DNA of 64,000 nt from SPDF01 sp963699825 (GTDB lineage Bacteria > Gemmatimonadota > Gemmatimonadetes > Gemmatimonadales > GWC2-71-9): the NCBI GenBank assembly GCA_963699825.1, contig CAVOVI010000012.1, positions 15,667 to 79,666 of the forward strand. Direction: 5' to 3'. The notes beneath the pieces are model-generated. The model was not told the origin of the DNA. It worked only from the letters and a program-made list of their open reading frames with translations, and searched no databases. Made by a program: the position numbers and the translations under genes. Of this stretch, positions 51,475 through 60,581 are shown piece after piece; within the stretch, counting starts at the first letter, position 1, and each line of letters opens with the position of its first letter.

Positions 51475-53501
51475 TCAGGTCTTGGCGTTGGCGACCGCAT
51501 CCACCGCGGCGGCCAGCGTCTTCACCTTGGCAGGATCGCCCGCGCCGGCAACGTCGGCCTCGAGCTGCCTGGCCAGCTTGCCGAGCGTATCTGCGCGCTT
51601 CGCGCCGGATTCCTTCGACGCCTGGTCGAGCGTCTTCCGCGCGGCGTCGATCTTCTTGGCGCTGAGCCCATTCGACCGGGCGAGCTGGTCGAGGTAGGCC
51701 TGTGCCACGACGATCTCGGCCGGCCAGACCATCTGCGGCTGCCCCTGCGCGTTGAAGTAGTCGAGCTTGACCAGCTTCGCCGCGTCGATCTCGTTCTGCG
51801 ACAGGTACTCGCTGGCGGTCAACTCGAAGATGTCGAGCCCGCGGCCAATCTCGGAGCTGTACATGTAGCCGTTGTACCAGTACACCGACCAGGAACCGCC
51901 GTTGACCATCCGGGTCGAGTCCAGCGGACCGCGGTCGTGGAAGGCGATCTCCATCGGGATTCGAGGCGTCGGTCCAGTCGAAGACCGAGATGCCGCCCTG
52001 GTACCAGGACTGCACCATGATGTCGCGGCCGGGCACCGGAATGAGCGATCCGTTGTGGGCTACGCAGTTTTCCTTGTCGGTCTGCGCGGCCGGCAGCTTG
52101 TAGTAGCTCTGGAAGTCCATCTTGTCGTTCGCGAGCGTGAAGATCGCGTCGGCGCCCCACTCCTTCTTGTCGGTGATGCGGCACTTCGGCGAGCCGCCGC
52201 CGCCCCACTCGTCGGAGAAGAGAATCTTGGTGCCGTCGTTGTTGAACGTCGCCGAGTGCCAGTAGGAGAAGTTCGAGTCGGCCACGGCGCCGATCCGCTT
52301 CGGGTTCACCGGATCGGTGATGTCCAGCAGCAGGCCGTAGCCCTCGCAGGCGCCGCCGGCCCGACCGATGGCGGGATAGACGGTGATGTCATGGCACTGC
52401 GTCGGGCCGGGGCGGACGCCGTCCTTGTTGTCGTCAGGGCTGCCGAACCGCGCCGCCAGGATGGCCGGGAGGGCGGTGCGGAGCGCGGCGCTGTCGGCAG
52501 CCGTCGGCTTGCCGGTGCCCTTGCGGGCGGTCACGACGCTGTCGAGCATCGGGTCGATGTACCCCGACGGGATCGGACGCTCCATCCCGAAAATGAACGC
52601 CGTGTACCCGCCCTTGGCGCGCCACGCGCGCGGCGGCCTTCTCGGCCGCGGCGATGTCTTCCGGCGCTTCGCCGTGCTCCGGCGGAGCGACGAGGTCGTT
52701 GAAGATCCGGGGGGAGCTCACGATGGCGGCCTGCTCCGGGTGCGCGAGCGGCACCTTGATGACTTCGATGCGGAAGAGGGCGGAGTTCGGGTCTTCATCC
52801 GGGGCCATGCTGGAGCAGCCGGGCAGTTCTTCCGCCGGACGCACGCCCGCCGAGCCGGAGACGTAGATGTAGACGTTGGCCTTGTCCCGGGGGCTCTCCA
52901 GGACAGTGTGGGTGTGCGAGCCGCGGCAGGTCTGGACATTGGCGATGTACTTTGGCGCCGAGATGTCGGTGATGTCGAAGATGCGGATGCCGCGGAGGCG
53001 ATCGGGACTGACCGGCTCCTTGACGCCCTGGGTGCCGCAGTCGAGGCGGCCGGAATTGCCCTCACCCGACACGAAGAGGAGGTTCTTGTACACCGAGACG
53101 TCGCTCTGCGAGGCGGGGCAGAGGAACCCGATCTTCAGCGTCGGCTTCGCCGGATTCGAGATGTCCCACACCTGGAACCCGTTGTAGTTGCCCTGAATCG
53201 CGTAGTTCCCGGTGAACGAGATGTCCGAGTTCGTCACACCCTCGAACTTCTCCGACGGGCGCGTGTTCGAGACAAGGCGCAGGTTCCACGCGGCTTCCGC
53301 GGCGTCCCACTGTCCCGCCTTGAGGCCGACGCGAGGATCGGCGGCCGGCATCTTGGGTGCCGCCGGCATCGCGGCGGTGGACGCCGAGCTGGTCGACGAG
53401 GAACAGCCCCCGACGGAGAACGCCCCGAGGGCGAGGAGGAGCGGGGTCAGGGACGCGGCGGACCGGCGGCCCGAACGCAGAGCGGTGTGCAAGAGACTCA
53501 T
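51475..53501 (-). CDS. LVIVD-repeat beta-propeller lipoprotein, two frame breaks
   Basis: About 675 residues after repair. The signal SAASLTPLLLALGAFSVGGC has a lipobox Cys. Repeats resembling LVIVD include NYNGFQVWDISNPAKPTLKI, LRGIRIFDITDISAPKYIAN, GLLLDITDPVNPKRIGAVAD and QGGISVFDWTDASNP. Breaks lie near 52622 and 51957 (after which MEIAFHDRGPLDSTRM continues). The C-terminal ~110 residues are helical (LDQASKESGAKRADTLGKLA). LVIVD proteins are surface beta-propellers of unknown role. A DUF305 gene lies just upstream. Confidence 0.72.
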
Positions 53502-53557
53502 GAACCATTCCTGTGGAAGAGTGGCGAGGGAACTCACTGCGTGAATCTGTCGGTGCA

Positions 53558-54169
53558 TCAGGGGCTGGTGCCCTCGGCGTCGAGGGCCGCCAGCATCTTC
53601 TGCATTCGGGCGATTTCGGTGGTCTGGTCGGCGTAGATGTTCGAGGCCAGCCGGAAGGTCGGCTCGTCCTGCCCAGCGCCGTGCGTGGCAAAGAGCTCGT
53701 TGACCATGACGATGGCGCCCATGTGGTGCTGGATCATGTAGGTCAGGAAGAGCCGGTCGAATTCGGGACCGCGCGCACTGTCGAGGGAGTCCAGCTGGGC
53801 GGCGTTCAGCATGCCGGGCATGTGCATGGAGTGGTCCATCCCGGCGTGGTTCTCGTGGGACGACGGATCGGGCACCGGCTCGCCCCGGTCCTGCAGCCAG
53901 GTCTCCATCAGCTGGATTTCGTCCTGCTGGCCGACCACGATCCGCTCCGTCAGGCGGATGATCGACGGACTCGCCCCGTGGGTCGGGGCCCAGCCGGAAA
54001 TCAGAACGGCCTGCGCGTGGTGGCCGATCATCCCCGTCATGAACCTGGCGTCGCCGGCCACGTAGCCGGGGGCGCTTGCGCTGTCGGCCGCCTGTGCCCG
54101 GGCCAGCGGGGCGATCAGGAGCGAACAAGAAATGGCGGAGAAGAACGCGCGAGAAATGGGAGACCTCAC
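53558..54169 (-). CDS. DUF305-family exported His/Met-rich protein
   Basis: 203 residues. Signal RSPISRAFFSAISCSLLIAP followed by LARAQA. Two copies of the DUF305 pattern are present: FMTGMIGHHAQAVLISG and YMIQHHMGAIVMVNELF. The linker NHAGMDHSMHMPGM is a His/Met stretch that could bind copper. Some DUF305 proteins are copper-related; the role is not settled. The GTG has AGGAG 10 bases upstream. It precedes the LVIVD gene by 56 bases and is probably cotranscribed. Confidence 0.82.
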   Translation of the reverse strand: MRSPISRAFFSAISCSLLIAPLARAQAADSASAPGYVAGDARFMTGMIGHHAQAVLISGWAPTHGASPSIIRLTERIVVGQQDEIQLMETWLQDRGEPVPDPSSHENHAGMDHSMHMPGMLNAAQLDSLDSARGPEFDRLFLTYMIQHHMGAIVMVNELFATHGAGQDEPTFRLASNIYADQTTEIARMQKMLAALDAEGTSP

Positions 54170-54341
54170 CTAACTCACTCCTGGAAATCAAGTTCTGGGA
54201 CAATGCGCGAGGGGCACACGAACGACCCTGCCGGCAACCCCGTAACCTAATCGTGGGGACGGGGTCCGGCAGGGGCGGTGGCTCCAATGCCCAAACGGGG
54301 GGAAGGCGGCAAAGGTTTCGCCGCTCTCGTGGTCTCCCCGA

Positions 54342-54770
54342 TCAGCTCCCGGCGAAGGTGACCGCGAGGGTCATCGGCACACTGGCCAGCGCCTTCGAGA
54401 CGATGCAGTTCGCCTTGGCGTCCTCCGCGAACTTCGTGAATTCGGCTTCCGAGAGGCCCGGGACAATCCCGTGGGTTGCGAGGTCAATCCGGGTGATCTG
54501 TGATCCCGCGCCGACGAGTTCCAGGTTGACGGTCGCGGTCGTCGCGACGCTCGTGGGCTTGTGCCCCGCCTTGGCGAGTGACGCCGAGAGGGCCATCGAG
54601 AAGCAGGCGGCGTGGGCGGCGCCGATCAACTCCTCGGGATTGGTGTCCGTGCCGTCCTCGAAGCGGGACTTGAAGCTGTAGGGGCCCTCGAAGACGCCGC
54701 TGCCGAGCTTGATGGTGCCGGTGCCGGTGCGCAGGTCACCGGTCCACTTTGCGTCTGCCTTCCGTTGCAT
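54342..54770 (-). CDS. OsmC/Ohr-family peroxidase-like protein
   Basis: 142 residues. The two reactive Cys are in AAHAACFSMALSASL and DAKANCIVSKALAS, the standard OsmC pair that reduces organic hydroperoxides. KADAKWTGDLRTGTGTIKLG is the family N-terminus. GGGAG 9 bases upstream supports this ATG over an earlier one. It is followed by a gap of 172 bases before the DUF305 gene. Confidence 0.88.
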   Translation of the reverse strand: MQRKADAKWTGDLRTGTGTIKLGSGVFEGPYSFKSRFEDGTDTNPEELIGAAHAACFSMALSASLAKAGHKPTSVATTATVNLELVGAGSQITRIDLATHGIVPGLSEAEFTKFAEDAKANCIVSKALASVPMTLAVTFAGS

Positions 54771-54828
54771 ATTGTGCACTCCCATGATGAAAATGGAGAT
54801 GGTGGCCGCGAGGGGATATGGTCCGCCT

Positions 54829-55404
54829 CTACCGCCGCAATTGAGGGATCCGAGTCCCCTCTGCTGAACAGGCAATCAAGATACCCAATCGTCGTAGGCG
54901 CGTCGGTTCCTGCTTCGCGCTCAGCACCCAGTAGGTCGCGGTCCGCCGATAGTAGGGTGCCTCCCCCTGAAAATACTTCCAGGCTCTCCGGTTCTGCTTG
55001 AACTGGGTACGAAATGCTGCCGGCAACTCGGCGGGGCGGTTCTCAAAGGAGTAGATCCCGGTGCGATGGTCGGTGCGTGCCTCGAAGGCCGCGAGCCCCG
55101 CCTTCGTCATCCGCTTCTGGCGGATCAGCCGCTCCACATGCGCCACATTTACCCGGCTCCAGATGCTCTTTGGCTTCCTCGGCGTGAAGCGCACCGAAAA
55201 ACTGTCGGCATCGATGCGGCGGCGGATGCCGTCGATCCAGCCGAAGCAGAGCGCCTCGTCCAGCGCTTCCGCGTAGCTGATCCCACTCCCGGCCGCGTGC
55301 CGCTTGGCGAGGCGCAGCACCAGGGCGGGCACCGACCGGTGGTGCTTCCGCAGCCAGGCGCGGAAGGCAGCGGAGCTCTTGAACGAGACGGGCGCATCGG
55401 GCAT
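54829..55404 (-). CDS. YdeI/OmdA-like (bacteriocin-protection type) protein
   Basis: 191 residues. The core ALCFGWIDGIRRRIDADSFS, VRFTPRKPKSIWSRVNVAHV and GEAPYYRRTATYWVLSAK is characteristic of the YdeI/OmpD-associated family, whose Bacteroides/enteric members have been linked to bacteriocin or peptide resistance. The gene starts 8 bases after the efflux-adaptor stop, so it may be read from the efflux operon. Confidence 0.8.
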   Translation of the reverse strand: MPDAPVSFKSSAAFRAWLRKHHRSVPALVLRLAKRHAAGSGISYAEALDEALCFGWIDGIRRRIDADSFSVRFTPRKPKSIWSRVNVAHVERLIRQKRMTKAGLAAFEARTDHRTGIYSFENRPAELPAAFRTQFKQNRRAWKYFQGEAPYYRRTATYWVLSAKQEPTRLRRLGILIACSAEGTRIPQLRR

Positions 55405-55411
55405 GGCCGGC

Positions 55412-56593
55412 TCAGGACCCGGGTGCGACCGGCGTCACCCGGCTGCCGTCGCGGACGCGATCGGTCGGATGCCGGATGACGACGGAGCTGCGGGTCACTC
55501 CCGACGTGATCTCGCTTTCGGTCGCCGACTCGTGCCCCACCGTGACCATGCGCTCACGAGCCCGCCCGTCCTCGACCGTGAAGAGCGCCCACGCCTCCCC
55601 GCGCCGGAAGAGCGCGCTCGCCGGCACCTTGAGGACGCTGTCGCCGGCCCAGAGCACGACGCGCACGTCCAGCCGGTACCGGTCGCCGAGCCCGGGCGGG
55701 ATCGAGTCGAAATCGCCAACCACGTTGACCCGCTGCTCCTCGACCCCGAGCGCCGAGATCTTGGTGAAGCCCGCCGGCTCGACTCGGCGCACCCGACCCT
55801 CAAGCGTCGTTCCGCCACCCCACCCATCCACGAGCAGGCGCTGCCCCGGCCGCACCTTCACCGCATCGGTGGACAGGAGATCCACGATGAGCTCAAGGTC
55901 CGCGGGGTCGCCGATCTCCAGCAGCGTCTGACCGGCGTACACCGTTCGCTCGCTCTGTTCGGGGAGGGCGAGCACACGCCCGCCGATCGGGCAGACGAGT
56001 TCCAGGGTGGCGACGCCGGAGGCCGTCCCCGAGGCCAGGAGTGCCAGGCGGGCGCGTTCCGCGTCGTGCGCCGTCGCCTGGGCCTGCGCCTCCGCCGCTT
56101 CGACGCCACGCAGGCGGGCCCGCTCGATGAGTTCGAGACGCTGCAGGTCGGCCGGGGCGAGACCGCCGCCGGCGGCGAGCGCCGCGCCTCGTTCCCGGTC
56201 CTGTCGCGCCTGCTCGAGCGCGGTGCGCGCCTCGTCCACCGCCGCCGTGCCCATCCGCTCCAGGTCGCGTGCCGCCTCGAGCGCCGCCTCCGCCTGCTGG
56301 CGGCTGCGCGCGTCGAGGGGAAGCGGGGCCAGCCGGGCCACCACCGTGCCGGCGCGGACGGTGTCGCCCACCTGCAGCGTGATCCGCTGCAACCGGCCCG
56401 GCAGGGGGGCGGTGAGGATGTGCCGATGCCGAACCCGGGTCTGGCCCTCGTCGCCGACCGTCTCCACCAGCGGACCCACCACGGCGGGGGCGACATCGAC
56501 CGGGATGGTCTCCGGTCGAAGCAACCGCACGGTGACCCAGGCGATCGCGAGGAGGCCGGCCGCGTACCAGACGTACCTTCGCTGCAGTCGCAT
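55412..56593 (-). CDS. HlyD/MacA-type periplasmic adaptor of an ABC efflux system
   Basis: 393 residues. One N-terminal membrane anchor (YVWYAAGLLAIAWVTVRLL) is followed by the lipoyl-like half (GPLVETVGDEGQTRVRHRHI, GRLQRITLQVGDTVRAGTVV), a coiled-coil hairpin rich in Ala/Arg/Glu and the barrel (TVYAGQTLLEIGDPADLELI). It connects the inner-membrane ABC transporter to an outer-membrane channel, which is not encoded here. It starts 4 bases after the permease stop. Confidence 0.88.
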   Translation of the reverse strand: MRLQRRYVWYAAGLLAIAWVTVRLLRPETIPVDVAPAVVGPLVETVGDEGQTRVRHRHILTAPLPGRLQRITLQVGDTVRAGTVVARLAPLPLDARSRQQAEAALEAARDLERMGTAAVDEARTALEQARQDRERGAALAAGGGLAPADLQRLELIERARLRGVEAAEAQAQATAHDAERARLALLASGTASGVATLELVCPIGGRVLALPEQSERTVYAGQTLLEIGDPADLELIVDLLSTDAVKVRPGQRLLVDGWGGGTTLEGRVRRVEPAGFTKISALGVEEQRVNVVGDFDSIPPGLGDRYRLDVRVVLWAGDSVLKVPASALFRRGEAWALFTVEDGRARERMVTVGHESATESEITSGVTRSSVVIRHPTDRVRDGSRVTPVAPGS

Positions 56594-56597
56594 CGGC

Positions 56598-58973
56598 TTA
56601 CTCCCTTGTCTTCAGGACGGCGATCAGGTCGAGCCGGTGGATACGCCGTCGGACGGCCAGCGCGGACAACAGCGCCGCGCCGAGCACGACGGCCAGGCTG
56701 TAGGCGATGGTGGTCGGCCGGATCACGAGCGGGATCCGGAAGAGATCCGACTCGAACCGGTACGCGACCAGCCATGCGAGGGCGTAGCCGAGCAGGAGGC
56801 CGCCCGGCAGACCGATGAGGGTCAGCAGGGCCTGTTCGCCGAGGAGCAGCCGGGTGACTTCGCCGCGGAAGAACCCGAGTACCCGCAGGCTGGCCAGCTC
56901 GCGCCCCCGCTCGGAGAGTGCCACCCGCGCCCCGTTGTAGACGATGCCCGCCGCGATGATGCAGGCGAATGCCACCATCATCGAAATGGAAATCCAGAAG
57001 CTCTCGGCGATGGTCTCCTCGAAGCCCCGCATGACCGACTCCCGCACGACGACGCCGCTCACCGCCGGCGTTTGCTTGAGCCGGCGGTAGACCGCCGGCG
57101 CCTCCCGCGCGTCGAGCGTCAGATATGCACCGGAGAGGGTCCCGCCCTCCCCGAGCAGGGCACGGAGCGCGTCGAGGCGCACCGTCGCCGAGCTCCCGAT
57201 GATATCCCTGGACACGGCGGCCACCGGGACCGCCCGGACCGCGCGCTTGCCCTCTAGCACCTCCACCGTGAGCGTGTCGCCGGCGGCGACGTCGAGATCG
57301 GCGGCCAGGACATCGGAAATCAGGAGGCCGCCTCGCGGCACCTGGCGCACCGTGCCGTCGCGGTCCACCAGCCGCTGCAGTTCGCTGCCGGGTTCGAGTC
57401 CGAGGAGGGTGGTCCGCTTACTGACGGGGCCTCGCCGGAGACGCACGGGCACCGCGCGGAACGGTTCCACCCGCCGCACGCCAGGGAGGTTCACCAGTTC
57501 CCAGCCCGCTGCGGCGGACCGGGGAACGTCGAAGACGACCATGGCATCATAGCGCTGGACCGACTCGAACTGGATCTGCTTCATCACGTTGATGGCATCG
57601 AACATGAACCAGCCGGTCATGACGATCGCGGTGGCGAGCGCGATGCCGGTGGCGGCGAGCAGCGCACGGAACGGCCGGCGCTCGACATTGCGGAGGATGA
57701 TCCGCGCCGCCGCCGGCACCAGTCGCTGGAGGCCGATCCGCTCGATCAGGCCGGCCCGATAGCTGGCCGGCGCCTCGGGCCGCATCGCCTCGGCGGGCTG
57801 CAGCCGGGTGGCCCGGAGCACGCCGCCGAGGGCGCCGACGAGTGCGGCCCCCCCCGCCACCAGGAACGCCTGGGCGACGACGCGCCAGTCCTGGGCGTAT
57901 GCGGCCACGGGGAACTGGTAGAACCGTGCGTACACCCGCGCCAACGCCGCCGCGAGCCAGGCGCCGAGCCCCGTCCCGATCACCGCTCCGATGAGGACTG
58001 GTCCGAGGGCCAGCTGGAGGTAGTGGGCCGCGATCGCCGGGTTCCCGTACCCGAACGCCTTGAGGATGGCGATCTCCTGGCGCTGGGTCGCCACCAGCCG
58101 TGCCAGCACCATGTTGAGCAGGAACGCCGTCACGCCGAGGAAGATCGCGGGGAGCAGGACGCTGGTGATCTCCGTCTCGTCGATTTCGCTCGACACGAAC
58201 AGGTCGGAGATCTGGTCGGCCCGGCCGTAGGCGCCGGTGCCGCCGTACGGGGCGAGGAGGCGGTCGGTGGCGTCGATCACGTCGGCTTCCGACGCCCCCG
58301 GCGCGAGGGCGATCGCCACGTCGTTGAACGCCCCCTCCAACTGGAACGCGGCGCCGAGGGCACGTTCCCCCATCCAGAGGACGCCGAACCGGCGGTTGTC
58401 CGGGAAGATGTCGCCCAGGCCGCGAATTTCGTAGATGTATTCCGGGGAGAGCGCGATGCCCACGACCCGCAGGCGCTGCCACCGCCCGTGCAGCACGGCC
58501 GGGATGGAGTCGCCTGGCGCGAGGCCGTTGGCCCGGGCAAAGGCCTCGCTGGCCAGCACCTCGTCGGCGTGGCCCGGTTCGATCCACCGCCCGCTCCGAA
58601 GGTAGAGGTCGTTGAGCATCGGCGCCCGCGTCTCCGGGATCCCCACCAGCCTGCCGGTGCCCGGCTCGTCGAGTCCTGGGAGGTCGAGGGTCACGTCCAT
58701 GACCACCCGGGTGCGCACGGCGGCCGCGCCGGGGATCGCCGCGAGCCGGCGCTGCAGCGAGGCAGGTGCCCGGCGGGCGTTGGCGAACACGTCGGCAAAC
58801 CGGTATGCCTCGTAGTAGCGCGTCTGGGTGTCCCGGAGCCAGCCGTGCATCGAGCGCAGCGACACGAACATTGCGATGCCGCAGGCCATCACCACGGCCA
58901 CCGCCGCCATCTGGCTGCGGAGATGCCAGAGGTCGCGCAGCACCTTGAGGTGCATGGGGCGGAGGCCGCTCAC
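56598..58973 (-). CDS. FtsX/MacB-type ABC permease, tandem repeat
   Basis: 791 residues. It has an N-terminal helix (SQMAAVAVVMACGIAMFVSL), a periplasmic domain, then a three-helix FtsX block (VLLPAIFLGVTAFLLNMVLA, ATQRQEIAILKAFGYGN). The pattern then repeats with PFRALLAATGIALATAIVMT and ERGRELASLRVLGFFRGEVT. Two such units in one chain (about eight to ten helices) match the DevC/YbbP-like exporters. The GTG start overlaps the ATPase stop. Substrate unknown. Confidence 0.87.
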   Translation of the reverse strand: MSGLRPMHLKVLRDLWHLRSQMAAVAVVMACGIAMFVSLRSMHGWLRDTQTRYYEAYRFADVFANARRAPASLQRRLAAIPGAAAVRTRVVMDVTLDLPGLDEPGTGRLVGIPETRAPMLNDLYLRSGRWIEPGHADEVLASEAFARANGLAPGDSIPAVLHGRWQRLRVVGIALSPEYIYEIRGLGDIFPDNRRFGVLWMGERALGAAFQLEGAFNDVAIALAPGASEADVIDATDRLLAPYGGTGAYGRADQISDLFVSSEIDETEITSVLLPAIFLGVTAFLLNMVLARLVATQRQEIAILKAFGYGNPAIAAHYLQLALGPVLIGAVIGTGLGAWLAAALARVYARFYQFPVAAYAQDWRVVAQAFLVAGGAALVGALGGVLRATRLQPAEAMRPEAPASYRAGLIERIGLQRLVPAAARIILRNVERRPFRALLAATGIALATAIVMTGWFMFDAINVMKQIQFESVQRYDAMVVFDVPRSAAAGWELVNLPGVRRVEPFRAVPVRLRRGPVSKRTTLLGLEPGSELQRLVDRDGTVRQVPRGGLLISDVLAADLDVAAGDTLTVEVLEGKRAVRAVPVAAVSRDIIGSSATVRLDALRALLGEGGTLSGAYLTLDAREAPAVYRRLKQTPAVSGVVVRESVMRGFEETIAESFWISISMMVAFACIIAAGIVYNGARVALSERGRELASLRVLGFFRGEVTRLLLGEQALLTLIGLPGGLLLGYALAWLVAYRFESDLFRIPLVIRPTTIAYSLAVVLGAALLSALAVRRRIHRLDLIAVLKTRE

Positions 58974-59680
58974 CAGGTGAGCTCCGTCGGCGCCAGGCGG
59001 CGGGCGTTGCGCTCGACGCTGGCGATGCGGCCGCTCCGCATCCGGATGACGCGATCCGCCATGCCGGCGATGGCGGCGTTGTGGGTGATGACCGCAACCG
59101 TGGTGCCCAGCGTCCGGTTCACCTCCGCCAGCGCCTGCAGCACGATCAACCCCGTCTCGTAATCCAGCGCGCCGGTGGGCTCGTCGCACAGCAGGACGTC
59201 GGGCTGCTTCGCGATCGCGCGGGCGATGGCCACGCGCTGCTGCTCCCCGCCCGAGAGCTGGGCCGGAAAGTGGTGCAGGCGCTCGGTGAGCCCGACCAGC
59301 TGCAGGGCCGCGGCCGGGTCCATCGGACGCGTCGCGATGTCGGTGACCAGGGCGACGTTCTCGCGGGCGGTCAGGGAGGGGATCAGGTTGTAGAACTGGA
59401 ACACGAACCCCACGTGATCACGGCGAAACCGGGTCCGCGCCCGGTCGTCGTCCACCGTGAGGTCGTGGTCGAGGAACCGGACCGTGCCGCTGGTCGGCAC
59501 GTCGAGTCCGCCGAGAATGTTGAGGAGGGTGGACTTCCCGCTGCCCGAGGGGCCGAGCAGGACGACGAACTCACCGGCGAAGAGATCGAGGTCGACCTCG
59601 CGCAGGGCATAGACGTCCACCTCGCCCACGTGATAGACCTTGGCGAGCCCCCGCGCCTGGAAAACGGCCGTGTCGCTCAT
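58970..59680 (-). CDS. ABC-transporter ATPase (MacB/LolD type)
   Basis: 236 residues. Walker A GPSGSGKST at residues 43-51, Q-loop in FVFQFYNLIPSLTARENV, signature LSGGEQQRVAIARA, Walker B VLLCDEPTGALD and H-loop VAVITHNAAI. It powers the adjacent permease and adaptor, which follow on the same strand with overlapping ends, forming a three-gene efflux operon. Confidence 0.94.
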   Translation of the reverse strand: MSDTAVFQARGLAKVYHVGEVDVYALREVDLDLFAGEFVVLLGPSGSGKSTLLNILGGLDVPTSGTVRFLDHDLTVDDDRARTRFRRDHVGFVFQFYNLIPSLTARENVALVTDIATRPMDPAAALQLVGLTERLHHFPAQLSGGEQQRVAIARAIAKQPDVLLCDEPTGALDYETGLIVLQALAEVNRTLGTTVAVITHNAAIAGMADRVIRMRSGRIASVERNARRLAPTELTW

Positions 59681-59769
59681 GGTGCCAGTATGAAGGCGCC
59701 CGGATGAAAGGGTGGGGAAGTCTGCTTACAACGACCTTCATCTTCCCCTAACAGTCTCCATGGTATCTT

Positions 59770-59930
59770 GTTCGGTGGAAGCGGAGGTGCTGGGCATACA
59801 GGATGGCCCAGCCTGGACAGGAGCCTCCGAGGTCGGTGTCCGACCAGCCGACCCCTCAAGGGTGCCTTCAGCATCCGCCCGGCATCTCCGCGATCCACAC
59901 CGCCCGGCCCTCGTGCCGGGCGGTGTTCTT
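59770..59930 (+). ncRNA. Candidate structured non-coding RNA
   Basis: A region without a gene can fold as follows: CGGAGG/CCTCCG (59782-59787, 59824-59829) enclosing GCTGGGC/GCCCAGC (59789-59795, 59806-59812); GGTCGG with CCGACC at 59840-59845 or 59848-59853; GGTGCC/GGCATC (59861-59866, 59881-59886, one G-U). It ends in a perfect 12-bp hairpin. A TATCTT at 59764 could be a -10. No known RNA family was recognised, so the call rests on structure alone. Confidence 0.35.
59897..59930 (+). terminator. Perfect 12-bp terminator-like hairpin
   Basis: ACACCGCCCGGC (59897-59908) and GCCGGGCGGTGT (59915-59926) pair perfectly with a 6-base loop, followed on the plus strand by TCTT. The T-tract is weak, but no plus-strand protein gene lies upstream, so it would end a non-coding transcript. 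It could instead mark the 3' end of the HdeD gene's minus-strand region. Confidence 0.5.
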
Positions 59931-59973
59931 GGGGCGCCGCCGGCTGCAGGGCGCAGCACCGTCGTGCGGCCGC

Positions 59974-60519
59974 TCAGCCCTTCGCGATCCCCCGCAGCGT
60001 GCCGCCCACCGTCATCATCATCAGCCCCACGAAGAACAGCTTGATCCCGAGGAAGAGCCCGATGGCCCAGACGCCGGCCAGCGGTGCCTGGCGCCAGATC
60101 ATGACGCCGAGCAGGATGGAAACGATCCCGCCGACCGTGAGCCATCCCCAGCCAGCGTCCGGCTTGCGCTGCACCCCGGCGTACACCTCCGCCGCGCCGT
60201 CCACCACCAGGTAGAACGTCAGCAGGATCGTCACTGACATCGCCGCGAAGACCGGGTTCAGGAGCAGGAGGAAACCGACGAGAAGCGTGAGCAGGCCGAG
60301 GACAAACATGAGCAGTCCCCGTCCGACGCTGCCGGCCTGGAACGCCCAGATCATGCGCATGACGCCGGCCACCATCACGACGATGCCGAGCAGCAGCAGA
60401 ATCGAGAAGCCGGTCAGCATCGGTGTGAACATCGCGAACACGCCCAGCACCATCGTGATGACTCCCCACGTGGTCATGCGCCTGCCACCTTTGTGCACGA
60501 GATCGGCTGGTCCGGACAT
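59974..60519 (-). CDS. HdeD-family (DUF308) membrane protein
   Basis: 181 residues with six membrane helices in pairs (for example MTTWGVITMVLGVFAMFTPM, GILLMF-like GRGLLMFVLGLLTLLVGFLL, GGIVSILLGVMIWRQAP). HdeD of E. coli is tied to acid resistance at high cell density; this assignment is by fold, and the stress is unknown here. The end overlaps no neighbour. Confidence 0.8.
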   Translation of the reverse strand: MSGPADLVHKGGRRMTTWGVITMVLGVFAMFTPMLTGFSILLLLGIVVMVAGVMRMIWAFQAGSVGRGLLMFVLGLLTLLVGFLLLLNPVFAAMSVTILLTFYLVVDGAAEVYAGVQRKPDAGWGWLTVGGIVSILLGVMIWRQAPLAGVWAIGLFLGIKLFFVGLMMMTVGGTLRGIAKG

Positions 60520-60581
60520 AATGGGGCTCCTCGGTTGTGTGAGTGTACCGCGGACATCGAACGTGAGATCCTGCCGTCGCC

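Noticed and set aside
55304..57257. Overlapping plus-strand frames opposite the efflux adaptor and permease
   Set aside because: Arg/Pro/Gly-rich compositions with no domain; the minus strand holds a coherent operon.
59770..59930. Small SRP RNA or 6S RNA
   Set aside because: The GNAR-type SRP tip (GGAAGGAAGCAGCC-like) is absent, and there is no long central bubble flanked by closing stems as in 6S RNA.
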